From: Spectribacter acetivorans
GTDB lineage: Bacteria; Pseudomonadota; Gammaproteobacteria; Nevskiales; Salinisphaeraceae
NCBI RefSeq assembly: GCF_031846305.1
Contig: NZ_JAVRHY010000005.1
Span: forward strand, 186,001 to 250,000
Direction of reading: 5' to 3'
Length of the DNA: 64,000 nt
Shown here: positions 8,200 to 16,734 of the stretch, piece by piece
Position numbering within the stretch: the first letter of the stretch is position 1
Layout: every line of letters starts with the position of its first letter
The notes under the pieces: model-generated
Told to the model about the DNA's origin: nothing
The model's input: the letters and a program-made list of their open reading frames with translations, nothing else
Database searches by the model: none
Program-made: the position numbers and the translations under genes

Positions 8200-9210
8200 T
8201 TAATCGGCGACCTTGAGCAGCATCTTGCCGGTGTTGTCGCCACTGTAGAGCTTGCGGAAAGCGGTGAGCGCGTTGTCCAGACCTTCGTCGAGGTCGAAGT
8301 CCCAGTGCAGCTTGCCGTCGTTGCGCAGGCTGGCCAGCACTTCGAAGGCCTCGGGGTAGCGGTCCATGTGATCGAGCACGATGAAGCCCTGGATCTTGAT
8401 CCGCCGCATGACGATGTTGATGTAGTTGTAGGGCCCCGGCACCGGCTTGTCGGCGTTGTACATGGAAATGGCCCCGCACTGGGCCACGCGGGCAAAGTCG
8501 TTCATGCGGCCGAGCACAGCGTCGAGAATGTCGCCGCCGACATTGTCGAAATAGCAGTCGATGCCGTCCGGACAAAGTTCGCCCAGCCGGGCGTTGACGT
8601 TCTCGGCCTTGTAGTCGATGGCCGCGTCCATGCCGTATTCCTTGGTCACGCGGCGGCATTTCTCGGCACCGCCGGCAATGCCGACCACGCGGGCGCCCCA
8701 GGCCTTGCCCAGTTGCCCGGCGATGGAGCCCACCGCCCCGGCGGCGCCGGAGACCACCAGGGTTTCCCCCGGTTTCGGCGCGCAGATGTCATGCACCCCG
8801 AAATAGGCGGTCGGACCGACCACCAGCAGCATGCCGAAGACTTCCTGTTCCGACAGGCCGGGCAGGGTGGGCACCGGCTGGAAGGCAGCGGCCGGACGCT
8901 TGCAGTATTCGCTCCAGCTGCCCAGGCCCATGACGGTGTCGCCGACGCTGAACTGGTCGCTGCGGCTTTCCGTGACCTCGCCCAGAGCCATGCCGAGCAT
9001 CGGGCCGTTGAGGGGCACCGGGTCCATGTAGCTGGGGGTTTCGTTCATCCAGGCGCGGTTGGCCGGGTCCATGGACAGCAGGCGGGTGCGCACCACGATC
9101 TCGCCCTCGTCGGCGCTCGGCATGTCGCCGGTCTCCAGGACCAGGTCGTTGTCGCTGACATCGCCCACCGGGCGCTGGCGCAGAATCCACTGGCGGTTTT
9201 GTTCGGTCAT
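8200..9210 (-). CDS. NADP-dependent zinc-free oxidoreductase (MDR family, CurA/YncB-like)
   Basis: A 336-aa medium-chain reductase of the leukotriene B4 dehydrogenase / CurA group, which reduces alpha,beta-unsaturated carbonyls with NADPH. The Rossmann motif is GAAGAVGSIAGQ (about residues 155-166), followed by the YKAENVNARL region and FDNVGG. The structural and catalytic zinc ligands of alcohol dehydrogenases are absent, as expected. It leads the operon with the nitronate monooxygenase, suggesting a shared detoxification role, which is inference. Confidence 0.85.
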   Translation of the reverse strand: MTEQNRQWILRQRPVGDVSDNDLVLETGDMPSADEGEIVVRTRLLSMDPANRAWMNETPSYMDPVPLNGPMLGMALGEVTESRSDQFSVGDTVMGLGSWSEYCKRPAAAFQPVPTLPGLSEQEVFGMLLVVGPTAYFGVHDICAPKPGETLVVSGAAGAVGSIAGQLGKAWGARVVGIAGGAEKCRRVTKEYGMDAAIDYKAENVNARLGELCPDGIDCYFDNVGGDILDAVLGRMNDFARVAQCGAISMYNADKPVPGPYNYINIVMRRIKIQGFIVLDHMDRYPEAFEVLASLRNDGKLHWDFDLDEGLDNALTAFRKLYSGDNTGKMLLKVAD

Positions 9211-9347
9211 CGGTTCTCACTCCTGTTCGCATCGGACCGCGGGAGTGTAATACCTAGTGCGGGCCGCTGCCCGCATCGCCCCCGGGCGCCGGGCCTGCCT
9301 TAATATGGGGGTCAGTGCTGACTCTCACTCGCCGGCTGGTGCCATCG

Positions 9348-10208
9348 ATGCAACGAAACCGTTTCTACACACTGCGTTTTTCCTGCCCCGACCGGGTGGG
9401 CATCGTGGCCCGCGTGGCCGGTTTCCTGGCTGAGCAGGGCGGCTGGATTCTGCGCTCCAGCCAGCATGCCGACGAGCAGACCAATCGCTTCTTCATGCGG
9501 GTGGAGGTGCGGGCCGAATCGCTGGGAATCGAGCCGGCCGTGTTGCGCGAACGGTTCGCCCCGATTGCCGATGAATTCGGGATGGACTGGCGCGTCAGCG
9601 ACAGCGCGGTGAGACATCGCGTGGTGATCCTGGCATCCCGCCAGTTGCACTGCCTCTACGATCTGCTCGAGCGCTGGCAGTGCCGGGAGCTGGATATCGA
9701 CATCCCCTGTGTGATCGCCAATCACGAGGATGCCCGCGGGCTGGTGGAATGGCACGGCATCGATTTCCATCACGTACCCATCGGCCGCGACGACAAGGCC
9801 GCCGGGTTCGCCGAGATCGAACGCCTGTTCAACCATTACCGGGGCGACACCATGGTGCTGGCCCGCTTCATGCAGATTCTGCCGCCCGAGCTGTGCCGCC
9901 GGTATCTCGGCCGGGTGCTGAACATCCACCACAGCTTCCTGCCCAGCTTTGTCGGGGCACGTCCGTATGACCAGGCCTACCAGCGGGGCGTAAAGCTGAT
10001 CGGCGCCACCTGTCACTACGTCACCGAGGAGCTGGATCAGGGGCCGATCATCGAGCAGGACGTCAATCGGGTCTCGCACGCGGATTCGGTGACCGATCTT
10101 GCCCGCTGTGGCAAGGACATCGAGAAGACCGTGCTGGCCCGCGGCCTGCGCTACCACCTGGAAGATCGGGTGATGGTCAACGGCAACCGGACCGTGGTGT
10201 TGCGATAA
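9348..10208 (+). CDS. purU: PurU, formyltetrahydrofolate deformylase
   Basis: A 286-aa enzyme that hydrolyses 10-formyltetrahydrofolate to formate and tetrahydrofolate, supplying formate for purine synthesis and balancing one-carbon pools. An N-terminal ACT domain (residues 1-80, beginning with RFSCPDRVGIVARV) precedes the formyltransferase-type catalytic domain with NIHHSFLPSF and GATCHYVTEELDQGPI, which hold the catalytic Asn, His and Asp. I start at MQRNRFY, which matches the family start; an in-frame GTG 33 nt upstream is possible. Length matches E. coli PurU (280 aa). Confidence 0.93.
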   Translation: MQRNRFYTLRFSCPDRVGIVARVAGFLAEQGGWILRSSQHADEQTNRFFMRVEVRAESLGIEPAVLRERFAPIADEFGMDWRVSDSAVRHRVVILASRQLHCLYDLLERWQCRELDIDIPCVIANHEDARGLVEWHGIDFHHVPIGRDDKAAGFAEIERLFNHYRGDTMVLARFMQILPPELCRRYLGRVLNIHHSFLPSFVGARPYDQAYQRGVKLIGATCHYVTEELDQGPIIEQDVNRVSHADSVTDLARCGKDIEKTVLARGLRYHLEDRVMVNGNRTVVLR

Positions 10209-10351
10209 GGCCCGTCTGATCGGTGACGCGAGGTGCCGGGCCCCTACCCGTTCGAGGTGGGACCGGTCAGCGGGTACACTTTAGAGTTGCGCCCCGAGAA
10301 GGCCGGCCGTACCGCGGCCGCCCCACAGAAACGAACAACAGGAAATCCGCG

Positions 10352-11875
10352 ATGGCTACCAATCCCCAAGCGATGCAAAACGCCCCCGACGTTCTCAATC
10401 TGATCGCCGGTGAGTGGCGGACCTCGGCCTGTGCCGACTGGATCGACGTGACCGACCCGGCCACCCAGGACGTGATCGCCCGGGCGCCGAACACCACGCC
10501 GGACGAGATGGAGCAGGCGATTTCATCCGCCGCCGAGGCGTTCAAGACCTGGAAGGAAGTGCCGGTGTCCGAGCGCGCGCGGATGATGTTCCGCTACCAG
10601 GCGCTGCTCAAGGAGCACCACGACGAGCTGGGCGAAATTCTCGCCAAGGAAACGGGCAAGACCTTCGCGGATGCCAAGGGTGACGTCTGGCGCGGCATTG
10701 AAGTGGCGGAGCAGGCCTGCCACGCCCCGGCGCTGATGCTGGCCGATTCGGCCGAGAACATTGCCGGCGGCATCGACACGCGCACCATCACGCATCCGAT
10801 CGGTGTGTGCGCGGGCATTACCCCATTCAACTTCCCGGCAATGATCCCGCTGTGGTTCTTCCCGCTGGCAATCGTGACCGGCAATACCTTCGTGTTGAAG
10901 CCCTCGGAACAGGATCCGATGACCCCCAACCGGCTGGCCGAGCTGTTTCTGGAAGCCGGCTTCCCGCCGGACGTGCTGCAGGTGGTCCACGGCGGTCGCG
11001 AACAGGTGGATACGCTGCTCACCCACCCGACCATCCGTGCGGTGTCCTTCGTGGGTTCGGTGCCGGTGGCCCAGCACGTCTACCGGACCTCCACCGACCA
11101 TCTCAAGCGTTGCCAGGCGTTTGCCGGGGCCAAGAATCACATGGTGATCCTGCCCGACGCCGACAAGCAGCAGACCATCAACAACCTGGTGGGCTCGGCG
11201 GTAGGCGCCGCCGGCCAGCGCTGCATGGCAAATTCCGTGGCCGTGCTGGTGGGCGAGACCCGCGAGTGGCTGCCCGAGATCAAGGCCGCCATGGAAACCG
11301 TGCGTCCCGGCCGCTGGGATGACGAGGGCGCCGGCTACGGGGCGGTGATCAACGCCGGCGCGGCCCAGCGCATCCGTGATCTGATCGGCCAGGGCGAGAA
11401 GGAAGGCGCGAAACTGGAACTGGACGGGCGCGAGTGCACCGTCGAGGGTTATCCGGACGGCAACTGGGTCGGCCCCACGCTGTTCTCCGGCGTCAAGCCC
11501 GGCATGACCGTCTACGACGAGGAAATCTTCGGTCCCGTGCTGTGCACGGTGGAGGCCGGCTCGCTGGACGAGGCGATCGCCATGATCAACGCCAACCCCT
11601 ACGGCAACGGCACCTCGATCTTCACCGCCAGCGGCGCGGCCGCCCGCAAGTACACCCACGAGATCGAGGTCGGCCAGGTGGGCGTGAACGTGCCCATTCC
11701 GGTGCCGGTGCCCTTCTTCTCGTTCACCGGTGCCAAGGGCAGCTTCTATGGCGACCTGCACGCCTACGGCAAGCAGTCGATCCGGTTCTTCACCGAAACC
11801 AAGACCGTGATCTCGCGCTGGTTCGATTCGGGCATCCCCGCGGGTGGCCCGAATCTCACCATCAACATGAAGTAA
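10352..11875 (+). CDS. mmsA: Methylmalonate-semialdehyde dehydrogenase (CoA-acylating)
   Basis: A 507-aa aldehyde dehydrogenase that converts methylmalonate semialdehyde to propionyl-CoA, the last step of valine breakdown. The catalytic Cys lies in AAGQRCMA (about residue 291) and the family region GICAGITPFNFPAM-like (here GVCAGITPFNFPAM) is intact. The start at MATNPQ has AGGAAA upstream; a longer frame reaching back to 10223 has no ribosome-binding site and reads as intergenic sequence. It opens a five-gene valine cluster; 9 nt separate it from the acyl-CoA dehydrogenase. Confidence 0.93.
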   Translation: MATNPQAMQNAPDVLNLIAGEWRTSACADWIDVTDPATQDVIARAPNTTPDEMEQAISSAAEAFKTWKEVPVSERARMMFRYQALLKEHHDELGEILAKETGKTFADAKGDVWRGIEVAEQACHAPALMLADSAENIAGGIDTRTITHPIGVCAGITPFNFPAMIPLWFFPLAIVTGNTFVLKPSEQDPMTPNRLAELFLEAGFPPDVLQVVHGGREQVDTLLTHPTIRAVSFVGSVPVAQHVYRTSTDHLKRCQAFAGAKNHMVILPDADKQQTINNLVGSAVGAAGQRCMANSVAVLVGETREWLPEIKAAMETVRPGRWDDEGAGYGAVINAGAAQRIRDLIGQGEKEGAKLELDGRECTVEGYPDGNWVGPTLFSGVKPGMTVYDEEIFGPVLCTVEAGSLDEAIAMINANPYGNGTSIFTASGAAARKYTHEIEVGQVGVNVPIPVPVPFFSFTGAKGSFYGDLHAYGKQSIRFFTETKTVISRWFDSGIPAGGPNLTINMK

Positions 11876-11884
11876 GCCGGCGCC

Positions 11885-13045
11885 GTGGATTTCGAACTCT
11901 CCGAAGACCAGCGGGCCTACCGCGAGGCGGCGGCCACCTTCGCTGCCAGCGAGCTGGCCCCGCACGCGGCCGAATGGGATGCCGAGTCGCACTTCCCCAA
12001 GGACGTGATTTCTGCGGCCGGGGAGCTCGGCTTCTGCGGGCTGTACGCGCCTGAGGAAGCCGGGGGCCTGGGTCTGTCGCGGCTGGATTCGTCCATCGTG
12101 TTCGAGGCCCTGGCCGGCGGCTGCACCTCCACCACGGCGTTCATGACCATCCACAACATGGCCACCTGGATGGTCACGGCCTTCGGCAACGAGGAGCTGG
12201 TGGGCGAGTGGGGCGAGGAACTCACGTCGGGCCGCAAGCTGGCCTCCTACTGTCTGACCGAAGCGGGCGCCGGCTCGGATGCCGCCCAGCTCAAGACCAC
12301 CGCCAGGCGCGACGGCGACGACTATGTGCTCAACGGCGGCAAGGTGTTCTCATCCGGGGCCGGCGATACCGAGGCGCTGGTAGTGATGGCCCGCACCGGT
12401 GGTGACGGGGCGGGCGGCATCAGCTGCTTTCTGGTGCCGGGCGATGCCGACGGCGTGTCCTACGGCAAGAAGGAAGAGAAGCTGGGCTGGAACTGCCAGC
12501 CGACCCGGGCCATCAACTTCGACGACGCCCGCATCCCGGCCCGCTATCGCGTGGGCGAGGAGGGAGAGGGCTTCAAGTTCGCCATGAAGGGGCTGGATGG
12601 TGGCCGCATCAACATCGCCACCTGTTCCGTGGGCACCGCCCAGGCGGCGATGGAGACCACCCGCAACTATATGGCCGAGCGCAGCCAGTTCGGCAACCGG
12701 CTCAACCAGTTCCAGGCACTGCAGTTCAAGTTCGCGGACATGGCCACCGATCTGGTCGCCGCCCGGCAGATGATTCGGCTGGCCGCCAGCAAGCTCGACC
12801 GCGGCGACCCCGAGGCCACCGCCTACTGCGCGATGGCCAAGCGCTTCGCCACCGACGCCGGCTTCAACATCTGCAACGATGCCCTGCAGCTGCACGGCGG
12901 CTACGGCTACATCCGCGAATACCCGCTCGAGCGCATGATCCGCGACCTGCGGGTGCACCAGATCCTGGAAGGCACCAACGAGATCATGCGTCTGGTGATT
13001 GCCCGGCGCATGTTCGCCGACGGCGTACTCGAACAGATGCAATAG
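11885..13045 (+). CDS. Acyl-CoA dehydrogenase, probably isobutyryl-CoA dehydrogenase
   Basis: A 386-aa FAD enzyme with the acyl-CoA dehydrogenase signatures CLTEAGAGSDA (mid-protein) and QLHGGYGYIREYPLERMIRD near the C-terminus. The ILEGTNEIMR motif is also present. Its place between mmsA and a hydratase / hydroxyisobutyryl-CoA hydrolase pair points to isobutyryl-CoA as substrate, giving methacrylyl-CoA. It starts at GTG. The gene ends 4 nt before an 11-copy 7-bp tandem repeat. Specificity is inferred from context rather than from active-site residues. Confidence 0.88.
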   Translation: MDFELSEDQRAYREAAATFAASELAPHAAEWDAESHFPKDVISAAGELGFCGLYAPEEAGGLGLSRLDSSIVFEALAGGCTSTTAFMTIHNMATWMVTAFGNEELVGEWGEELTSGRKLASYCLTEAGAGSDAAQLKTTARRDGDDYVLNGGKVFSSGAGDTEALVVMARTGGDGAGGISCFLVPGDADGVSYGKKEEKLGWNCQPTRAINFDDARIPARYRVGEEGEGFKFAMKGLDGGRINIATCSVGTAQAAMETTRNYMAERSQFGNRLNQFQALQFKFADMATDLVAARQMIRLAASKLDRGDPEATAYCAMAKRFATDAGFNICNDALQLHGGYGYIREYPLERMIRDLRVHQILEGTNEIMRLVIARRMFADGVLEQMQ

Positions 13046-13048
13046 CTG

Positions 13049-13125
13049 CGGGACTCGGGACTCGGGACTCGGGACTCGGGACTCGGGACTCGGGACTCGG
13101 GACTCGGGACTCGGGACTCGGGACT
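13049..13125. repeat. Tandem repeat: 11 copies of CGGGACT
   Basis: Eleven perfect 7-nt units (77 bp) fill the gap between the acyl-CoA dehydrogenase stop and the enoyl-CoA hydratase start, ending 28 nt before the ATG. It is too short-period for CRISPR and does not encode a retained peptide in the sense frames. It lies just upstream of the hydratase ribosome-binding region (ACAGGGGAAACG), inside an operon. Confidence 0.97.
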
Positions 13126-13153
13126 GGCAATACGACAGGGGAAACGGACGATC

Positions 13154-13927
13154 ATGAGCAACATCAACGTCGAAAAACGCGGCCACGTGGCCGTGCTCAC
13201 CATCGACAATCCGCCGGCAAACACCTGGACCCGGGATTCGCTGAACCAGTTGTATGACGCGGTCGAGGCGCTGGACGCCGACCGCGACAACTACGCCCTG
13301 GTGATCACCGGCAGCGGCGAGAAGTTCTTCTCCGCCGGGGCCGACCTCAAGCTGTTCGCCGACGGCGACAAGGGCGTGGCCGCCACCATGGCCAAGGCCT
13401 TCGGTCGCGCTTTCGAGCGCCTGAGTGCCTACGACGGCGTGTCCATTGCCGCGGTCAACGGCTATGCCATGGGCGGCGGACTGGAATGCGCGCTGGCCTG
13501 CGACATCCGCATAGTGGCCGAGAATGCCCAGATGGCCCTGCCCGAGGCCGGCGTCGGCCTGCTGCCCTGCGCCGGCGGCACCCAGAATCTGCCCTGGCTG
13601 GTGGGCGAAGGCTGGGCCAAGCGCATGATTCTCTGTGGTGAGCGGGTGGACGCCGCCACTGCCGAGAAGATCGGCCTGGCCGAACAGCTGGTAGGCCAGG
13701 GTGAGGCGCTGGATACGGCCGTGGCCCTGGCCGAGAAAGTCGCCAACCAGTCGCCCTCCTCGGTGCGGGCCTGCAAACACCTGATCCAGGGCGCGCGCAC
13801 CCAGCCGCCGGCGCTCAATCTGGTGAGCGAGCGGGAGGCCTTTGTCGACCTGTTCGACACCGCCGATCAGACCGAGGGCGTCCAGGCCTTCCTGGAAAAG
13901 CGTCAGGCGGAGTGGAAGAACGCATGA
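13154..13927 (+). CDS. Enoyl-CoA hydratase (probable methacrylyl-CoA hydratase)
   Basis: A 257-aa crotonase-fold protein with the oxyanion-hole segments FSAGADLKLF (about residues 57-66) and YAMGGGLECALACD (about residues 100-113), and ALPEAGVGLLPCAGG carrying the catalytic Glu region. In this cluster it would hydrate methacrylyl-CoA to 3-hydroxyisobutyryl-CoA. It is separated from the dehydrogenase by the 7-bp repeat array and overlaps the next gene by 4 nt (ATGA), so it is translationally coupled to the hydrolase. Confidence 0.87.
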   Translation: MSNINVEKRGHVAVLTIDNPPANTWTRDSLNQLYDAVEALDADRDNYALVITGSGEKFFSAGADLKLFADGDKGVAATMAKAFGRAFERLSAYDGVSIAAVNGYAMGGGLECALACDIRIVAENAQMALPEAGVGLLPCAGGTQNLPWLVGEGWAKRMILCGERVDAATAEKIGLAEQLVGQGEALDTAVALAEKVANQSPSSVRACKHLIQGARTQPPALNLVSEREAFVDLFDTADQTEGVQAFLEKRQAEWKNA

Positions 13928-15072
13928 GTGACGAGCCGCTTCTGATTCAGGACATCGCCGCCGCCGGCGGCAAGACCATCAAGCGCGTCACCCTCAACGC
14001 CCCCAAGGCGCTGAACTCGCTGAGCCTGGCCATGGCCCGCGAGTTGCAGCCGAAGCTGATCGAGTGGGATGCCGACGACGCCGTGGTGGCGATCTTCATC
14101 GAGGGCGCCGGGGACCGGGCCTTCTGCGCCGGCGGCGACATCGTGCAGATCTACCACGGCATGAAGTCGCTGCATGGTGAAGGCGAGGGTGACGCCGACT
14201 ATCCGGACCACTTCTTCGAGGCGGAATACCGGCTCGACTACACCCTGCACACTCTTGCGACGCCGGTGATCGGCTGGGGCAACGGCGTGGCCATGGGTGG
14301 CGGGCTCGGCATTCTGGCCGGCTGCCACTTCCGGGTGGTCACCGAAAACGCCCGTCTGGCCATGCCCGAGATCACCATCGGCCTGTTCCCCGACGTGGGC
14401 GGCACCTGGTTTCTCAACCGCATGCCCGGTCGTTCGGGTCTGTTCCTGGGACTGACCGGGGCCCACATGAACGCCGGCGATGCCCTGTTCGTGGGGCTGG
14501 CCGACCGCTACCTGCCGCATGCGGCCAAGGATGACATGCTGTCGGTGCTGGCGTCGGCCGAAGACTGGGGCGATCCCACCCACACGGTGGACCGCCTGCT
14601 GCGTCGCCTGGCCCACGAGCAGGACGGCGCACCGCCGGCCTCGAACGTGCGCCGCCACCTCGACCGCATCAACGACGTGACCGACGCGGATACGCTGTCC
14701 GAGCTGGTAGGGGCGATCCGCGGCCTGGCGTCCGACGAGGACAAGTGGCTGGCCAAGGCCGCCGCGACCCTGGACGGCGGCTGCCCGGTCACCGCGCATC
14801 TGGTGCACGAGCAGATTCGCCACGGCGCCCAGCTTTCCCTGCGCGACGTGTTCCTGCGGGAACTGGCGATGGCGCGCCAGTGCATCCGCCATCCGGACTT
14901 CCGCGAGGGCGTCCGGGCCCTGCTCATCGACAAGGACGGCCAGCCCGACTGGTCGTTCAAGAGCGTGGCCGAAGTGCCCGCGAGCACCGTCAAGGCGCAT
15001 TTCGCCCCGTCCTGGGACGGGGATCACCCGCTGGCTGATCTGACCGCGCCGCCCGCGGTCGCGTCCAGATAA
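13924..15072 (+). CDS. 3-hydroxyisobutyryl-CoA hydrolase (HIBCH)
   Basis: A 382-aa member of the crotonase superfamily that is longer than simple hydratases because of the HIBCH C-terminal region. Diagnostic segments are FCAGGDIVQIY, GNGVAMGGGLGI and AMPEITIGLFPDVGGTWFLNRMPG, the latter carrying the HIBCH catalytic Glu and Asp. It releases CoA from 3-hydroxyisobutyryl-CoA, allowing free 3-hydroxyisobutyrate to go to MmsB. I start at MSDEPLL, whose ATG overlaps the hydratase stop. Confidence 0.9.
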   Translation: MSDEPLLIQDIAAAGGKTIKRVTLNAPKALNSLSLAMARELQPKLIEWDADDAVVAIFIEGAGDRAFCAGGDIVQIYHGMKSLHGEGEGDADYPDHFFEAEYRLDYTLHTLATPVIGWGNGVAMGGGLGILAGCHFRVVTENARLAMPEITIGLFPDVGGTWFLNRMPGRSGLFLGLTGAHMNAGDALFVGLADRYLPHAAKDDMLSVLASAEDWGDPTHTVDRLLRRLAHEQDGAPPASNVRRHLDRINDVTDADTLSELVGAIRGLASDEDKWLAKAAATLDGGCPVTAHLVHEQIRHGAQLSLRDVFLRELAMARQCIRHPDFREGVRALLIDKDGQPDWSFKSVAEVPASTVKAHFAPSWDGDHPLADLTAPPAVASR

Positions 15073-15128
15073 CAATTCCCGTGCCGCGCCACCGGCGCGG
15101 CAATCGCGAACACAGGAGGAGACACGAC

Positions 15129-16013
15129 ATGGCCAAGATTGCATTCATCGGCCTCGGCAACATGGGCGGCCCGATGGCCGCGAACCTGGTCAAGGCCGGG
15201 CACGACGTGATCGTGTTCGACGTCGCCGACGCCCTGGCGGACGCGCTGGTCGAGCAAGGGGCCAGCAAGGCCGCCACCGCGGCCGAGGCGGTTGCCGGGG
15301 TCGAATTCGTGGTCTCCATGCTGCCCTCCGGCGAGATCGTCAAGAATCTCTACATCCACCAGGACAAGCTGCTGGACGTGATCGACCCGGCCACGGTTGT
15401 GATCGATTCCTCCACCATCGCCAGCGAGGATGCCGTGGAGGTCCACAAGACCGCCAAGAGCCGCGGTATTGCCATGATTGATGCCCCGGTCTCGGGCGGA
15501 GTCGGGGCCGCGAAATCCGGCAAGCTGGCCTTCATCTGCGGCGGCGACGAAGCCGCCGTCGACAAGGCCCGGCCGATTCTGGAGGTGATGGGCAAGGCCG
15601 CCTTCCGCGCCGGACCGGCGGGCGCCGGGCAGATCGCCAAGATCTGCAACAACATGCTGCTGGCCGTGCACATGATCGGCACCGCCGAGGCCCTGAACAT
15701 GGGTGCGGCGGCAGGTCTCGATCCCAAGGCCCTCACCGAAATCATGGCCGCCTCCAGCGGCCGCAACTGGTCGCTGGACACGTACAACCCGTTCCCGGGC
15801 GTGATGGAGGGGGTGCCGGCCTCGAACGACTACCAGGGCGGTTTCCTGGTCAAGCTTATGAACAAGGACCTCGGCCTGGCCGCCGATGCCGCCGGCAAGC
15901 TGGGGGCCGCCACGCCGATGGGCGACCTGGCCCGACAGCTTTACGACAAGCACGGCGACGCCGGCTTCGCCGATCGAGATTTCTCCAGCATTCTCAAGAT
16001 GTTCGCCGACTGA
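15129..16013 (+). CDS. mmsB: 3-hydroxyisobutyrate dehydrogenase
   Basis: A 294-aa NAD-dependent beta-hydroxyacid dehydrogenase oxidising 3-hydroxyisobutyrate to methylmalonate semialdehyde, the MmsA substrate. The N-terminal Rossmann signature FIGLGNMGGPMAANL, the substrate loop DAPVSGGVGAA and the GAGQIAKICNN segment with the catalytic Lys are all seen. A strong AGGAGGAG site precedes the ATG. It closes the valine cluster and is followed by two hairpins. Confidence 0.95.
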   Translation: MAKIAFIGLGNMGGPMAANLVKAGHDVIVFDVADALADALVEQGASKAATAAEAVAGVEFVVSMLPSGEIVKNLYIHQDKLLDVIDPATVVIDSSTIASEDAVEVHKTAKSRGIAMIDAPVSGGVGAAKSGKLAFICGGDEAAVDKARPILEVMGKAAFRAGPAGAGQIAKICNNMLLAVHMIGTAEALNMGAAAGLDPKALTEIMAASSGRNWSLDTYNPFPGVMEGVPASNDYQGGFLVKLMNKDLGLAADAAGKLGAATPMGDLARQLYDKHGDAGFADRDFSSILKMFAD

Positions 16014-16023
16014 CGGCGGTGGT

Positions 16024-16050
16024 GCGCCGCGTCGCGGCGCGATTCTTTCT
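16024..16050 (+). terminator. Terminator after mmsB
   Basis: The stem GCGCCGC / GCGGCGC with a GTC loop is followed by GATTCTTTCTT, a T-rich tract, ten nt after the mmsB stop. It fits a rho-independent terminator for the valine operon. Confidence 0.6.
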
Positions 16051-16065
16051 TGCCCCTCTCCCTGA

Positions 16066-16088
16066 CCCTCTCCCCGGCGGGGAGAGGG
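16066..16088. repeat. Intergenic palindrome (CCCTCTCCCC / GGGGAGAGGG)
   Basis: A perfect 10-bp stem with a 3-nt loop, preceded by an extra CCCCTCTCCCTGA half. I recognise this as a very common intergenic repeat in GC-rich gammaproteobacteria. It may back up the mmsB terminator. Confidence 0.65.
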
Positions 16089-16102
16089 GATAGCATTTCA
16101 TC

Positions 16103-16160
16103 GTGCGCCCGGCAGGATTCGATTAATCCGGCCAGGAAGGCCGGATTGACGATGGCCCCA
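16103..16160. repeat. tRNA-Arg 3'-end fragment, outer copy
   Basis: GTGCGCCCGGCAGGATTCGA, the 3' portion of the tRNA-Arg gene at 16541-16617, recurs here and at 16359, followed in both places by a near-identical stretch (TTAATCCGGCCAGGA, A or G, GGCCGGATTGACGATGGCC). After that, the two copies diverge gradually. These are truncated tRNA ends, not functional tRNAs. Confidence 0.75.
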
Positions 16161-16274
16161 AGGCCATCACCCGAAGCGTGAGGCCCAGGAGTGCGCCGAA
16201 TCATCGATTCGTCGGGAACGAATCGACGCGAACGTAGTGAGCCCGGAGGGCCTGACCCAGGGATGGGTCAGGCA

Positions 16275-16378
16275 ACCTGCGACCAATGACTTAAAGCTCG
16301 CAGGTTCCCTGCTAAAGGCGCAGGCGTTTACTTTGCCACGAGCCTTTAGTCGAAGTTGGTGCGCCCGGCAGGATTCGA
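16275..16378. repeat. 104-bp direct repeat, copy 1 (ends in tRNA-Arg 3' end)
   Basis: This segment is identical to 16459-16562 except for one base (A versus T in GGCGCAGGCG / GGCGCTGGCG). Its right end is the last 18-20 bases of tRNA-Arg. It contains an internal inverted repeat GCTAAAGGC / GCCTTTAGT. Confidence 0.9.
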
Positions 16379-16458
16379 TTAATCCGGCCAGGAGGGCCGG
16401 ATTGACGATGGCCGAGGGCCATCGCCCGAAGGGCGAGGCGCAGGGATGCGCCGAGTCC

Positions 16459-16562
16459 ACCTGCGACCAATGACTTAAAGCTCGCAGGTTCCCTGCTAAA
16501 GGCGCTGGCGTTTACTTTGCCACGAGCCTTTAGTCGAAGTTGGTGCGCCCGGCAGGATTCGA
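16459..16562. repeat. 104-bp direct repeat, copy 2 (runs into the intact tRNA-Arg)
   Basis: Second copy of the 104-bp repeat, this one continuous with the complete tRNA-Arg gene. The distance between copies is 184 bp. The structure is what tandem duplication of a tRNA 3' end plus its downstream flank would leave, for instance by repeated site-specific integration and excision. Confidence 0.9.
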
Positions 16563-16617
16563 ACCTGCGACCTCAGGCTTCGGAGGCCTGCGCTCTATCC
16601 AGCTGAGCTACGGGCGC
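16541..16617 (-). tRNA. tRNA-Arg (anticodon CCG)
   Basis: On the minus strand a 77-nt cloverleaf reads from GCGCCCG (acceptor 5' arm) through TAGCTCAGCTGGATAGAGC (D arm), an anticodon arm with loop CTCCGAA giving anticodon CCG, and GGTTCGAATCC (T arm), ending in CGGGCGC, a discriminator A and an encoded CCA. It decodes CGG. It closely resembles E. coli tRNA-Arg(CCG). Confidence 0.96.
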
Positions 16618-16687
16618 GCGGCGCACATTGTAGTGCGTTAGATGCGTCCGGCGCCAATTATCGTCGGCGGGCCGAAGTCGGGCGCGG

Positions 16688-16693
16688 TATAAT
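16688..16693 (+). promoter_or_regulatory. Candidate -10 box for the cytochrome c5 gene
   Basis: A perfect TATAAT lies 42 nt upstream of the ATG at 16735, in the gap between the divergent tRNA-Arg and the cytochrome gene. No good -35 hexamer is seen at the right distance, so this is a partial promoter match. Confidence 0.4.
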
Positions 16694-16734
16694 CTTGGCC
16701 ATCCAGTTGACAGGAATCTCCAGAGGTCGACCTC

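Noticed and set aside
7450..9303. A 617-codon open frame antisense to nitronate monooxygenase and the reductase
   Set aside because: In GC-rich DNA long antisense frames are common. The minus-strand genes have clear families and motifs, and the antisense protein is low-complexity His/Gly/Val-rich.
13049..13125. The 7-bp repeat as a CRISPR array or as a SPESRVP peptide repeat on the minus strand
   Set aside because: The period is far too short and without spacers for CRISPR; the peptide would lie in an antisense frame with no gene signals.
10523..13780. Very long minus-strand open frames opposite mmsA, the acyl-CoA dehydrogenase and the hydratase
   Set aside because: They are mirror images of strongly coding plus-strand genes and have no recognisable domains.
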